From: Bacteroidota bacterium
GTDB lineage: Bacteria; Bacteroidota; Ignavibacteria; Ignavibacteriales; Ignavibacteriaceae
Direction of reading: 5' to 3'
NCBI GenBank assembly: GCA_021824565.1
Contig: JAKAKL010000083.1
Span: 62,001-126,000, forward strand
DNA: 64,000 bases
Below the pieces are notes generated by a model. The model was not told the DNA's origin and did not search any database. It saw only the letters and a list, made by a program, of their open reading frames with translations. The translations under genes and the position numbers were made by a program. Positions 28,890-38,037 of this stretch are shown here, piece after piece (within the stretch, counting starts at the first letter, position 1; each line of letters begins with the position of its first letter).

Positions 28890-30107
28890 ATGAAAATGTC
28901 CGGCGGACCTGCATCATTAAATATGAAGATAGCGCTTCTAGTGCTCGCGATTTTAATTGCCGGCGGAACGTTATTATATACTCAAAATCTTGTAACGCAG
29001 CTTCAGGAAAAGGAAAGGCAAATAGTTGAGTTGTATGCAAGAGGGATTGAGTACGTCGCAAATACTTCGTCGCCTGAAACAGACATTACTTTTTTATTTG
29101 AAAATATTTTGAAGCCGATCGACTTCCCGCTAATTAATTCCGATCCAAAAGACAGAGTTGTTATATCAGACAAATACGATATAAAAGATATTAGGAATAT
29201 TAAATACGATACTTCCCTTTCAAAAAAACAACTTGAAAAATTCTTTGAAAATAAAATTCAAGAGATGGATAAGGTTCACAGACCTATTTATATAACTTAC
29301 AAAGATTCTGTACTGCTTCAAAAAATTCATTATGGAGATTCGGATTTAATAAATCAATTAAAATATTATCCAACTCTTCAGATAATTATTGCCGGTCTTT
29401 TCATTATCATCGGTTATATCGGCTTTAGTAATATTAAGCGAAGTGAACAAAGCAATATTTGGGTCGGCATGGCTAAAGAAACTGCACACCAGTTTGGAAC
29501 CCCGATCTCAAGCCTTATGGGTTGGCTTGAAATGCTGAAAATAAATTATAAAGATAACGATAAGGTACTTGATATTGCGGATGAAATAGACAATGATGTT
29601 CAGCGTTTGAATAAAATTACGTACAGGTTTTCAAAGATCGGAGCGAAGCCGGAACTAAAAGAAAAAATAGTTTACGAAGAAGTAAAAAGAGTAGTTGATT
29701 ATTTTCAAAGACGGCTCCCGCAAACTGGCAAGAGCGTTGACCTTACGCTTGAAGGAGATCAAAATATTTGTTCCGAATTAAATTCAGAATTGTTTGAATG
29801 GGTTATTGAGAATCTTATTAAGAATGCGCTTGATGCAATTGAAAATAAAAAGGGCAAAATAAAAATCAATATTATGCAGAACAGAAATAAAGTTGATATT
29901 GAAGTTACAGATAATGGTAAAGGTATTGAAATGAAAAGGAGGAAAGACATCTTCCGTCCCGGTTACAGCACAAAACGCAGAGGCTGGGGTTTGGGATTGA
30001 GCCTGTCAAAAAGAATTATTGAAGTTTACCACCGAGGGAAAATTTTTGTAAAAACTTCTTCCCCTGGCGAAGGAACAACATTCAAGATTATCCTAAAAAG
30101 CTGTTAG
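28890..30107 (+). CDS. Membrane sensor histidine kinase
   Basis: AKETAHQFGTPISSLMGWLEML (H-box), NLIKNALDAIENKKGK (N-box), GKGI, GWGLGLSLSKRIIE. Confidence 0.93.
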   Translation: MKMSGGPASLNMKIALLVLAILIAGGTLLYTQNLVTQLQEKERQIVELYARGIEYVANTSSPETDITFLFENILKPIDFPLINSDPKDRVVISDKYDIKDIRNIKYDTSLSKKQLEKFFENKIQEMDKVHRPIYITYKDSVLLQKIHYGDSDLINQLKYYPTLQIIIAGLFIIIGYIGFSNIKRSEQSNIWVGMAKETAHQFGTPISSLMGWLEMLKINYKDNDKVLDIADEIDNDVQRLNKITYRFSKIGAKPELKEKIVYEEVKRVVDYFQRRLPQTGKSVDLTLEGDQNICSELNSELFEWVIENLIKNALDAIENKKGKIKINIMQNRNKVDIEVTDNGKGIEMKRRKDIFRPGYSTKRRGWGLGLSLSKRIIEVYHRGKIFVKTSSPGEGTTFKIILKSC

Positions 30108-30332
30108 TTGCTTTGTATAATATTAGCCAGAGTTATAAAATTATTCTCCAATGTTTACATGTAAAAAGTGTATCATAATAGGTAAAAACTACAAAATCTC
30201 TGAAAATGAAGCATTGCAAAGTTGGGTTTTGGTTTCTATTGAAAGGTTATCTCTGGCATGTGAGTTGAATGACTAAATCTGAAAATAGAAAATAGTTTTA
30301 AGCATAACTCCCCCCTAAGAATGTCACAATTG

Positions 30333-30360
30333 GCGGTTTGATTTCCCTCAATCAGACCGC
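30333..30360. terminator. Stem-loop between convergent histidine-kinase and aroB genes
   Basis: GCGGTTTGATT-tccctc-AATCAGACCGC, 11-bp stem with one G.T-type mismatch. Confidence 0.55.
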
Positions 30361-30368
30361 TCCTTCTT

Positions 30369-31484
30369 TTAAATCCAATTATTAGAAGATTCTTTAGAAA
30401 TAAAATTTATCATCATTTTTAATGCAGAAAATATTTCCGGTTTACCTGATTCTACTCCAAGAAGAACTTCTCCAATATTTTTTATAAGAACAAACTTAAT
30501 TCTGCCGTTTCTATTTTTTTTATCTAGAAGCATTATCTTATATACATTTTCAAAATTTATTTTTGCCAGCTGCTTAGGAAGCTTTACTTTCGCTGTTAAA
30601 GAAATCAAGTTTGTCAAAGTGCTGTCATTTACAATATTCATGTTTCTTGATAAATAGATTGCAGAAATAATTCCGGCAATTACAGCTTCGCCGTGCTTGA
30701 TCTTAAAATTTAATTCGGTTTCAAAAGCATGCGCAAAAGTATGACCAAGGTTTAATATTTGTCTAAGTCCGCTTTCCTTTTCGTCATGAGAAACAACAGA
30801 CGCTTTTATTATTGCAGATTTAGTCACAACATAATTAATGCTTTCATTTTCTTTTCGTATGAGTTTGTCAAAATTTTTTTTTACAAAAGAATAAAAATTC
30901 TCATCGGATAAATAAGCGTATTTTATTACCTCGCCTAATCCGGAAAGCAATTCCTTTTGCGGCAGTGTGTCTAAAAACTTAGTGTCGATAAAAACGAATT
31001 GCGGCTGGTAAAATGTGCCGATCATATTTTTAGTTTTTGAAAAGTTAATTCCAGTTTTTCCGCCAATCGAACTATCCACCATCGCAAGTAAAGTGGTAGG
31101 AACTTGGATTAAATTCACTCCGCGCATAAATGTAGAAGCAGCAAATCCTGCCAAATCACCTGTAACTCCTCCCCCAACAGCCGCGATCAACGTATCTCTT
31201 CCAAAATTATTATTGATTAGAGATGAATATATTTTATTCAGCTCAAGATAACTTTTGCTATGTTCGCCGGGCTTTAGGAAATACAAGTGTCTTTTATAAT
31301 TCTCATCAAAAAAAATATTTTTAATCTTGGGGCCCCAAACATCCATTAGACTTTCATCGACTATAACAAAAATATTCTTAGGCAGGTTATGACCGTCCAC
31401 TAGATATGTCAGCTGCTCAAGAATTGAGTTTCCTACATAAACCGGGTATGATTTATCTTTCAAAGAAATTAATATTTTTTCCAC
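30369..31484 (-). CDS. aroB: 3-dehydroquinate synthase
   Basis: GGGVTGDLAGFAASTFMRGVNLIQVPTTLLAMVDSSIGGKTGIN. ORF-track start 31574 overlaps aroK; likely GTG start at 31484 (VEKILISLKDKSYPVYVG). Confidence 0.93.
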   Translation of the reverse strand: MEKILISLKDKSYPVYVGNSILEQLTYLVDGHNLPKNIFVIVDESLMDVWGPKIKNIFFDENYKRHLYFLKPGEHSKSYLELNKIYSSLINNNFGRDTLIAAVGGGVTGDLAGFAASTFMRGVNLIQVPTTLLAMVDSSIGGKTGINFSKTKNMIGTFYQPQFVFIDTKFLDTLPQKELLSGLGEVIKYAYLSDENFYSFVKKNFDKLIRKENESINYVVTKSAIIKASVVSHDEKESGLRQILNLGHTFAHAFETELNFKIKHGEAVIAGIISAIYLSRNMNIVNDSTLTNLISLTAKVKLPKQLAKINFENVYKIMLLDKKNRNGRIKFVLIKNIGEVLLGVESGKPEIFSALKMMINFISKESSNNWI

Positions 31485-31500
31485 GAAATAAATTGCCTCT

Positions 31501-32052
31501 CTATGAATTAAAAAGTTCGCCTGCAAGAATTTTTTTCGCAATCTTATCAACAGTTTTACCGATAGAGCTGTCATCGGTTAAGACTATGTAGTCTGCCTGT
31601 TCATAAAATCTTTCACGGCTGTTTAGAATATTTTGAATTTTATCTATGAATTCATTTTTTGATAAGTTGCCGGATGCTGCATCGGAAAGAAGAGGTCTGT
31701 CATTTTTAAATTTCAATCTCTCATAAGCAACCTCAGGCGAAACTTTAAGATAAATGATTTTCCCATTCTTTTTGAAAAAGTCAAGGTTCTCCTGATTAGC
31801 AACAGCGCCGCCACCGAGCGAAATAATAATTTTATCGCTATTAGAAAGCTCTACAAAAGTTTCCCGCTCAACCCTTCTGAAATAACTTTCTCCTTCTTGC
31901 TTGAAGATATCGGAAATTTTTCTTCCAAATTTGTTTTCAATAACCTGATCGACATCATAATAATTCCAGCCTAGAGTGTTTGCCAGTATTGGTCCAATTG
32001 TACTCTTACCGGCTCCCATAAAGCCTGTTAAATATATTATTTGATGTTTCAT
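31501..32052 (-). CDS. aroK: Shikimate kinase
   Basis: IIYLTGFMGAGKSTIGPILANTLGWNYYDVDQVIE...GESYFRRVERETF; start trimmed to MKHQ at 32052. Confidence 0.95.
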   Translation of the reverse strand: MKHQIIYLTGFMGAGKSTIGPILANTLGWNYYDVDQVIENKFGRKISDIFKQEGESYFRRVERETFVELSNSDKIIISLGGGAVANQENLDFFKKNGKIIYLKVSPEVAYERLKFKNDRPLLSDAASGNLSKNEFIDKIQNILNSRERFYEQADYIVLTDDSSIGKTVDKIAKKILAGELFNS

Positions 32053-32102
32053 TAAAGTTTTTTTTTGATGCACGTAATTAATGAAAAGTCTAATAAAAAT
32101 AA

Positions 32103-32128
32103 AAACCCTCAGAATTTTCTGAGGGTTT
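32103..32128 (-). terminator. Intrinsic terminator downstream of SurA/PpiD-type gene
   Basis: AAACCCTCAGAA-tt-TTCTGAGGGTTT, T-rich on minus-strand 3' side. Confidence 0.8.
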
Positions 32129-32153
32129 AGCAACATTCATATTAAAATATCAT

Positions 32154-34238
32154 TTATTGAAAATACAACTGGCGGTTATCTACTATTTTTGCATTCTTTT
32201 TAAGAGCAGCAATCCATTCACTTAAGAAAATATTTCTCTTTGCCTGCAAAAGATTTTGCCGGATAGTTGATTCCTGGTTCGCAAAGGCTGTAGAATCAAA
32301 AGGCGTTCTCTGCAGAACTTTTATTAAGAAATATCCATGAGAACCCTTAACTGGATTTGACACTGTATTTAATTTTAATGTCTTTGATTGATCAATAAAG
32401 TTATATTCAAAGCTTATAGATGGAGCCGGAGTATTTGGCGTATAAGTACCAGTTTCATTAACAGTAACTTTTGGATCAATTGAAGAAACTTTTGTTAAGT
32501 CGCCTCCAATTTTATTTTTAATAGATTCTGCTTCATTCAAAGCTATTGCGAATTTCTTTTCTCTAATGACTAAAGCTTTTACCATTGCTTTTACCTGATC
32601 AAGAGATTTTACTCCTTCTTTAATCTCACCAGAAATTTTTACAACCACATAACCTTCTTGTGTCTTAAATGGGTCGCTAATCGTATTAAGGCTTTTATCA
32701 AATGCAAAGTTCATAATATTCTTATTACTGCCGATGCCAGGTATGCCGTACGCATCTTTAGTAAATGCAGGAGTTTCCAAAGCTCTGTAATTCATCAGTT
32801 GAGCTTCTTTTTCAAAGCCATCTTTGTTTGCAAGATAAGAAAAATCCTTCGCTGAATTTAAATTATCATCTTTTGTAGAAACTGAAGGCTCGATTGTATT
32901 AACAAGTCTCTCAACAATATATTTTTTATTGGTCTTTCCAGTGACCTCGATAATGTGATAGCCAAAATTTGTTTTAATAGGTTTCTGAATTTCTCCAACT
33001 TTACCGGAGAAAGCTGCTTTGTCAAATTCAGGGACCATTTGACCTTTACCAAACCAACCTAAATCGCCGCCCCGCGCCGCACTGCCAGGGTCGCGCGATA
33101 CCTGGCTTGCAACTTTGGCAAAATTTGCGCCCGCTTTTAATTCATTATATACCTTCATTGCCTCGTCATAATTTTGTTGATCGCTGCCGAATTGATTTAT
33201 CAATATATGCGAAGCTCTTACCATCGGTTGATTGGATTCAACGCTGCCCAAGTAATGATAAAGGACATAACCTTCTTGAGATGCAATTGGACCAATAATA
33301 GAACCTGGTTTTGCATTGTCAAATTTATCAATAGCTTCAGCCGGAAATGCATTTACTGCAAGTGTGTCTTTTGAGTATGGTGTTGAGGAATATGTATTCA
33401 CTAATGTTTTAAAGCTCGTCGTATCCGTCTTTGTTTCAGTTAAAATACTTTCCAAGTTGCTTTTTACAGTAGCAGAATCTTCTGCCGAAGCTACATTCTT
33501 GAAAAGCACATATTTCAATTTTCGTTGAGCCTTAATTTGAAATTTATCCAAATTATTGTTGTAATAGTTTTTGAGATCCTCATCGGTTACTTTTATAGTT
33601 GAATCAGGAATTTGATCGATTCCGATTAACGCATATTGAGCATCTATTTTTGTGTTTTGATTAATAAATTCTCTTTTGACCTCAGGTTCGCCAATCGAAA
33701 TAGAGGCAAGCAACATACTCTGAAGTTTTTGGTTTAACAAATTTTGTCTAATATAATCTTCAGCTTGAAGCAAAGGCTTAGAATTTCTAGGATCATAAAT
33801 AGCTCTCATATATAGCTGTTTGTTAAATTTCCCAGTCGAGTCGACAAAATTTTGTTTTAAGAATTGCGGCGGGTTATCACTTAAAATCACATCACGGATT
33901 TCCTGATCCGAAACAGTGATCCCCATTTTTTGTATTTCTTGCTGCAATAGAGTTTGAGTAACCAGCGCATCCCAAACTTGATCTCTAAACTGATCCATAT
34001 TATCGTCTGAAATATCTTTGCCTGTTTGAGCTTTCTGGTTCTGGCGTTCGGTATCTACGGCTTTATTAAAATCCTGATACGAAATTTCTTTACCATTTAT
34101 AGATCCTACGTTATTAGATCTTGCACCAAAAATGGTCATAATATCCGAGTTGGATACAATCATAAAAAGTGCGAAAAAAGCGCCGGTGCCGATAATAAAG
34201 ATGGGAGTTAAACTCCTCATCTTAGCCATCATACCCAT
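32154..34238 (-). CDS. Peptidylprolyl isomerase (SurA_N / parvulin, PpiD-like)
   Basis: N-terminal TM plus SurA_N; RASHILINQFGSDQQNYDEAMKVYNELKAGANFAKVASQVSRDPGSAARGGDLGWFGKGQMVPEFDKAAF. Confidence 0.93.
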   Translation of the reverse strand: MGMMAKMRSLTPIFIIGTGAFFALFMIVSNSDIMTIFGARSNNVGSINGKEISYQDFNKAVDTERQNQKAQTGKDISDDNMDQFRDQVWDALVTQTLLQQEIQKMGITVSDQEIRDVILSDNPPQFLKQNFVDSTGKFNKQLYMRAIYDPRNSKPLLQAEDYIRQNLLNQKLQSMLLASISIGEPEVKREFINQNTKIDAQYALIGIDQIPDSTIKVTDEDLKNYYNNNLDKFQIKAQRKLKYVLFKNVASAEDSATVKSNLESILTETKTDTTSFKTLVNTYSSTPYSKDTLAVNAFPAEAIDKFDNAKPGSIIGPIASQEGYVLYHYLGSVESNQPMVRASHILINQFGSDQQNYDEAMKVYNELKAGANFAKVASQVSRDPGSAARGGDLGWFGKGQMVPEFDKAAFSGKVGEIQKPIKTNFGYHIIEVTGKTNKKYIVERLVNTIEPSVSTKDDNLNSAKDFSYLANKDGFEKEAQLMNYRALETPAFTKDAYGIPGIGSNKNIMNFAFDKSLNTISDPFKTQEGYVVVKISGEIKEGVKSLDQVKAMVKALVIREKKFAIALNEAESIKNKIGGDLTKVSSIDPKVTVNETGTYTPNTPAPSISFEYNFIDQSKTLKLNTVSNPVKGSHGYFLIKVLQRTPFDSTAFANQESTIRQNLLQAKRNIFLSEWIAALKKNAKIVDNRQLYFQ

Positions 34239-34446
34239 AACAATGTCTTCTCCAAATTATGGTTTAATAAATTTAAGAAAACAAAAATAGACACACGCTC
34301 TTAAAAAAGCAATGTTAATGCCTAAAAAGATGCTTGTCATTGCTTATAAAATTTTAGCCTACAATATTTTGAGAGAAAAAAGTTGACTTTGACTGATATC
34401 AAACATATTTTTGTTCAAATATTTATTAATAGAAGAGGGATCTTTC

Positions 34447-35130
34447 ATGGAAGAAAACAATGATTTCTTAAAGTATGTTCCGATTTTTTCAGAACTGGAC
34501 GACAAAACGATAGAACAAATTTCCAAACTAGGAATAAGAAAATCTTTTGCTAAAGATTCAGTTGTTCTATTTGAACACGAAACAGGTTCGGCGCTTTTTG
34601 TAATTATTCAGGGAAAGTTAAAAGTCTCGCGCGTAAGCGATGACGGTAAAGAAGTTATTCTTACGATACTAGGCGAATCAGACTTCTTTGGAGAAATGGC
34701 AATCCTGGATGGCTTAACAAGGTCAGCTAATGTTACGGCTATGGAAGATGCCGAACTATTCATAATTCAGCGCAGCGAATTTCTTAATCTGCTTCAGCTT
34801 CATCCTGAAATTGCAATCGCTCTTCTGCAGGAGCTTACACAGCGATTGCGTGCCGCGGATATGAAGATCAAATCTTTGTCACTCAAAGACGCGGAAGGCA
34901 AAGTAGCAACCGTAATTCTTCAACTTGCAGATGACATAGGCAAGATCAAACAAGGCACAGTTGAAATTGAAAAACTTCCTTTTCAACATGACCTTGCAAA
35001 TATGGCAGGAACTTCAAGGGAAACAATTTCTCGTACGCTTCACTCTTTTGCTAAAAAAGGAATGGTCGAACTTGATGGTTCCCGATTAAGAATTATGGAC
35101 TACGAAAAATTCAAAGAACTTTACGGATAA
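34447..35130 (+). CDS. Crp/Fnr family transcriptional regulator
   Basis: Cyclic-nucleotide-binding domain (LFVIIQGKLKVSRVSDDGKEVILTILGESDFFGEMAILDG) plus HTH MAGTSRETISRTLHSFAKKGMVELDG. Confidence 0.95.
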   Translation: MEENNDFLKYVPIFSELDDKTIEQISKLGIRKSFAKDSVVLFEHETGSALFVIIQGKLKVSRVSDDGKEVILTILGESDFFGEMAILDGLTRSANVTAMEDAELFIIQRSEFLNLLQLHPEIAIALLQELTQRLRAADMKIKSLSLKDAEGKVATVILQLADDIGKIKQGTVEIEKLPFQHDLANMAGTSRETISRTLHSFAKKGMVELDGSRLRIMDYEKFKELYG

Positions 35131-35138
35131 TTTTTTTT

Positions 35139-35966
35139 ATGAGTAAGGTAGATTTACATACTCATACATCATATTCCGACGGTTTTTATTCCCCAAAAGA
35201 ATTACTTCTGAAAGCTAAAAATGCTGGGATTGATGTTATTAGCATAACCGATCACGATAATGTTGCGGCTATTAAAGAAGCTGCAGCTTTCGGAAAAGAA
35301 ATCGGCGTTGAAGTTATTCCTGGCGTTGAAATAAGCACCGATGTCGAGGATAAAGAAGTCCACATTCTTGCATACTTTATCGAGCCGGAGAATTGCGAGC
35401 TTGAAAGGTATTTGCAATTCTTTCGTGAAGAAAGATTAAAAAGAGCAGCAAGAATTGTTAACAAGCTAAATTCTCTGGGTTTGACAATTACTCTGGATGA
35501 TGTTTTAGTAAAAGCAAAAAATTCCGCTGTAGGGCGACCACACATCGCCCAGGCTATGCTGGATAAAGGTTTAATTTCTTCATATTATGAAGCTTTTAAC
35601 AAATACATCGGGAATGGCTGTCCTGCTTACGAAAAGAAAGTACACTTATCTCCTCAAAGCGCTTTTAAAATTATTAATGATGCTGGAGGTTTGTCTTTTA
35701 TTGCTCATCCTGGGTTTATGCAAGAATCTCTTCTTAAAGAAATTATAACCGCAGGAGTGGACGGAATCGAAGTAATACATCCTTCAAACAATCCTCAGCA
35801 AATGAAGTTCTATCGCGGCATTGTAAATGAATATTTTTTGTTAGAATCGGGCGGCTCGGATTTCCACGGCGGCAAGAGAGATGATGAAGATAATTTAGGC
35901 AAGTTTTTTACAAATGTCTCGGTCATTGAAGCGATGAGGCAGCGTCTTATGAAAAACAGCGCATAA
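35139..35966 (+). CDS. PHP domain phosphoesterase
   Basis: VDLHTHTSYSDGFYSPKELL...SITDHDNVAAIKEA...FIAHPG...SGGSDFHG. Confidence 0.94.
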   Translation: MSKVDLHTHTSYSDGFYSPKELLLKAKNAGIDVISITDHDNVAAIKEAAAFGKEIGVEVIPGVEISTDVEDKEVHILAYFIEPENCELERYLQFFREERLKRAARIVNKLNSLGLTITLDDVLVKAKNSAVGRPHIAQAMLDKGLISSYYEAFNKYIGNGCPAYEKKVHLSPQSAFKIINDAGGLSFIAHPGFMQESLLKEIITAGVDGIEVIHPSNNPQQMKFYRGIVNEYFLLESGGSDFHGGKRDDEDNLGKFFTNVSVIEAMRQRLMKNSA

Positions 35967-35988
35967 TTTTTAAGTAACCAAGAAGAAT

Positions 35989-36450
35989 ATGAATAGAGTT
36001 GAAGGAAATCTTTCCTGTTCAAATAATAAATTTGCAATAGTAGTTAGTCGTTTTAATGAGTTTATCGGACAAAAATTATTAGATGGCGCGATTGACTGCT
36101 TAATGAGGCATGAATGCGTCGAAAAAAATATTGACATAATAAAAGTACCTGGAGCATTTGAAATTCCGCTTGTTGCAAGTAAACTAGCAGAAAGCAAAAA
36201 GTACAATGCAATAATATGTTTAGGAGCGGTAATTCGAGGCGCTACGCCTCATTTTGATTATGTAGCTGGCGCTGCAAGTCAGGGAATATTGGAAGCATCC
36301 TTAAGATATAATACTCCAATCTCATTCGGCGTCTTGACAACTGACAACATTGAGCAAGCAATAGAAAGAGCGGGAACTAAGTCCGGCAATAAAGGCTGGG
36401 ATGCTGCGCTTACGGCAATCGAGATGGCAAATCTTCTACCAAAGCTTTAA
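35989..36450 (+). CDS. ribH: 6,7-dimethyl-8-ribityllumazine synthase
   Basis: [20 protein letters not shown]...[48 protein letters not shown]. Confidence 0.97.
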   Translation: MNRVEGNLSCSNNKFAIVVSRFNEFIGQKLLDGAIDCLMRHECVEKNIDIIKVPGAFEIPLVASKLAESKKYNAIICLGAVIRGATPHFDYVAGAASQGILEASLRYNTPISFGVLTTDNIEQAIERAGTKSGNKGWDAALTAIEMANLLPKL

Positions 36451-36458
36451 TTTTTTTC

Positions 36459-38036
36459 ATGACTTTATTGTTGAGAAAAATTTCCCAAAAAAATTATTTC
36501 CAAAGCTTAATAATTCTTTTATTTACTCTACTTCTCTTTTTGCGTTCTGTTCAGATACCTTTTTTAAACGACGAGATCTCATTTATAAAGAGGAATCATG
36601 CCTCTAATTTATTAGATTATCTAAAATTATTTGAAAAAAAAAGTTATGATGGTTTTTACTATAGACCGCTCGCTAATTTTGTTTCGGGGATAACAACTTT
36701 TTTTTTCAGCTATGATGTAATTTATTACCGGTTGTTTAATTTGCTTCTGCATGCAGTTTCAGGAATATTGCTTTATTCCTTTCTGCTAAATTTGCTAAAG
36801 GATAATCGCCGGAAAAAATTAATATCCTTGTTCAGCGCCTTGTTTTTTATAGCTTTCCCGCTAAATGATTATGTGGTTTTCTGGCAAACGGACTTATTCG
36901 ACAGGCTGATGCTTATTTTTTACTTATTAGGTTTAATCGCATTTGTAAAGAATAATTTTAAAGCGGGTATCCTTTCTATGCTATTTTTTTTGCTGTCGAT
37001 GTTATCAAAAGAAATGGCGTTCAGCTTCCCTCTAATAATTGCGTTGATCACTTTTTATTTCGCTAAAGAAGGGAAACATTTTAGAGCAATAATTTCAGCT
37101 TCACTCCCATATATAATTTTAATGTTTGCCTTCTTATTGTTTAGAATTATTTTTCTAAGCAACAATGTTTTTACAGCTAAGGACGCGCATTCCAACGGCA
37201 CTTTATTTATCGTAATAAAAAATTATTTTTTATTTTCCGGTCTGCTGACCTTTCCTTTTTTCATAAGAGAAGTACAGAATATTTTCCTCTCTCATAAAAT
37301 ATTTTTTTTAGCGACAGCTTTGATACTTTTTATTCCGGTTTTGTATTATTTATATAAGAAAATAAAGATAGAGTCAATATTATTATTCTTTATCTTGTTT
37401 ACAATTATAACTATCGCACCGGCAAGCAGGCTTTTCATGCGATGGTATTTATATCTGCCTGAAACCGGTTTTGCAGCTTTTGCATCGTACTTTCTATTCT
37501 CGGCTGGTTTCAAGAAAATGACGACGCCATTTATTATTGCGCTTTCTATGCTAATTATCTATTCTGGAGCTTTTTTACATAAGGAAGCTGACTGGATTAA
37601 AACTTCGGATGAAGCTGTCGACAATTTAAAAGAGTTTATCTCAAATAATAAAATAGAAATTGCAAATAGCGGCGAAATAAATTTTCTTACTGTTCCTGCA
37701 AAAGTAAACGACATCCCTATTTTCAATCTCGGTTTTGAAGATCTTTTTAATTTTTATGGTAAGTTTTCAAAACCTATAACGGTAAATTTATATTCAAAAT
37801 CTTATTTGAATAATTTTGACGATCCGATTCAAATTGTTCGTACAAGTAAAAGTCTGATATTAAATCAAACTGATGATAATTATTTTATACTTTTTAATAA
37901 TGGAAAAAGTATTAACTTTGAAAGCAATAATTTTGAACTTGAAACAAGAAAAAATCTTTCAATCAACAGCATGGAGTTAAAAGATAAGATACTTTATACT
38001 TTTTCAAACGGAAAATTTTTAAAATTAGAGGAATAG
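36459..38036 (+). CDS. Multi-spanning membrane protein, glycosyltransferase (PMT/ArnT)-like
   Basis: 525 aa; FLNDEISFIKRN near N-terminus, many TM segments. Confidence 0.55.
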   Translation: MTLLLRKISQKNYFQSLIILLFTLLLFLRSVQIPFLNDEISFIKRNHASNLLDYLKLFEKKSYDGFYYRPLANFVSGITTFFFSYDVIYYRLFNLLLHAVSGILLYSFLLNLLKDNRRKKLISLFSALFFIAFPLNDYVVFWQTDLFDRLMLIFYLLGLIAFVKNNFKAGILSMLFFLLSMLSKEMAFSFPLIIALITFYFAKEGKHFRAIISASLPYIILMFAFLLFRIIFLSNNVFTAKDAHSNGTLFIVIKNYFLFSGLLTFPFFIREVQNIFLSHKIFFLATALILFIPVLYYLYKKIKIESILLFFILFTIITIAPASRLFMRWYLYLPETGFAAFASYFLFSAGFKKMTTPFIIALSMLIIYSGAFLHKEADWIKTSDEAVDNLKEFISNNKIEIANSGEINFLTVPAKVNDIPIFNLGFEDLFNFYGKFSKPITVNLYSKSYLNNFDDPIQIVRTSKSLILNQTDDNYFILFNNGKSINFESNNFELETRKNLSINSMELKDKILYTFSNGKFLKLEE

Positions 38037-38037
38037 A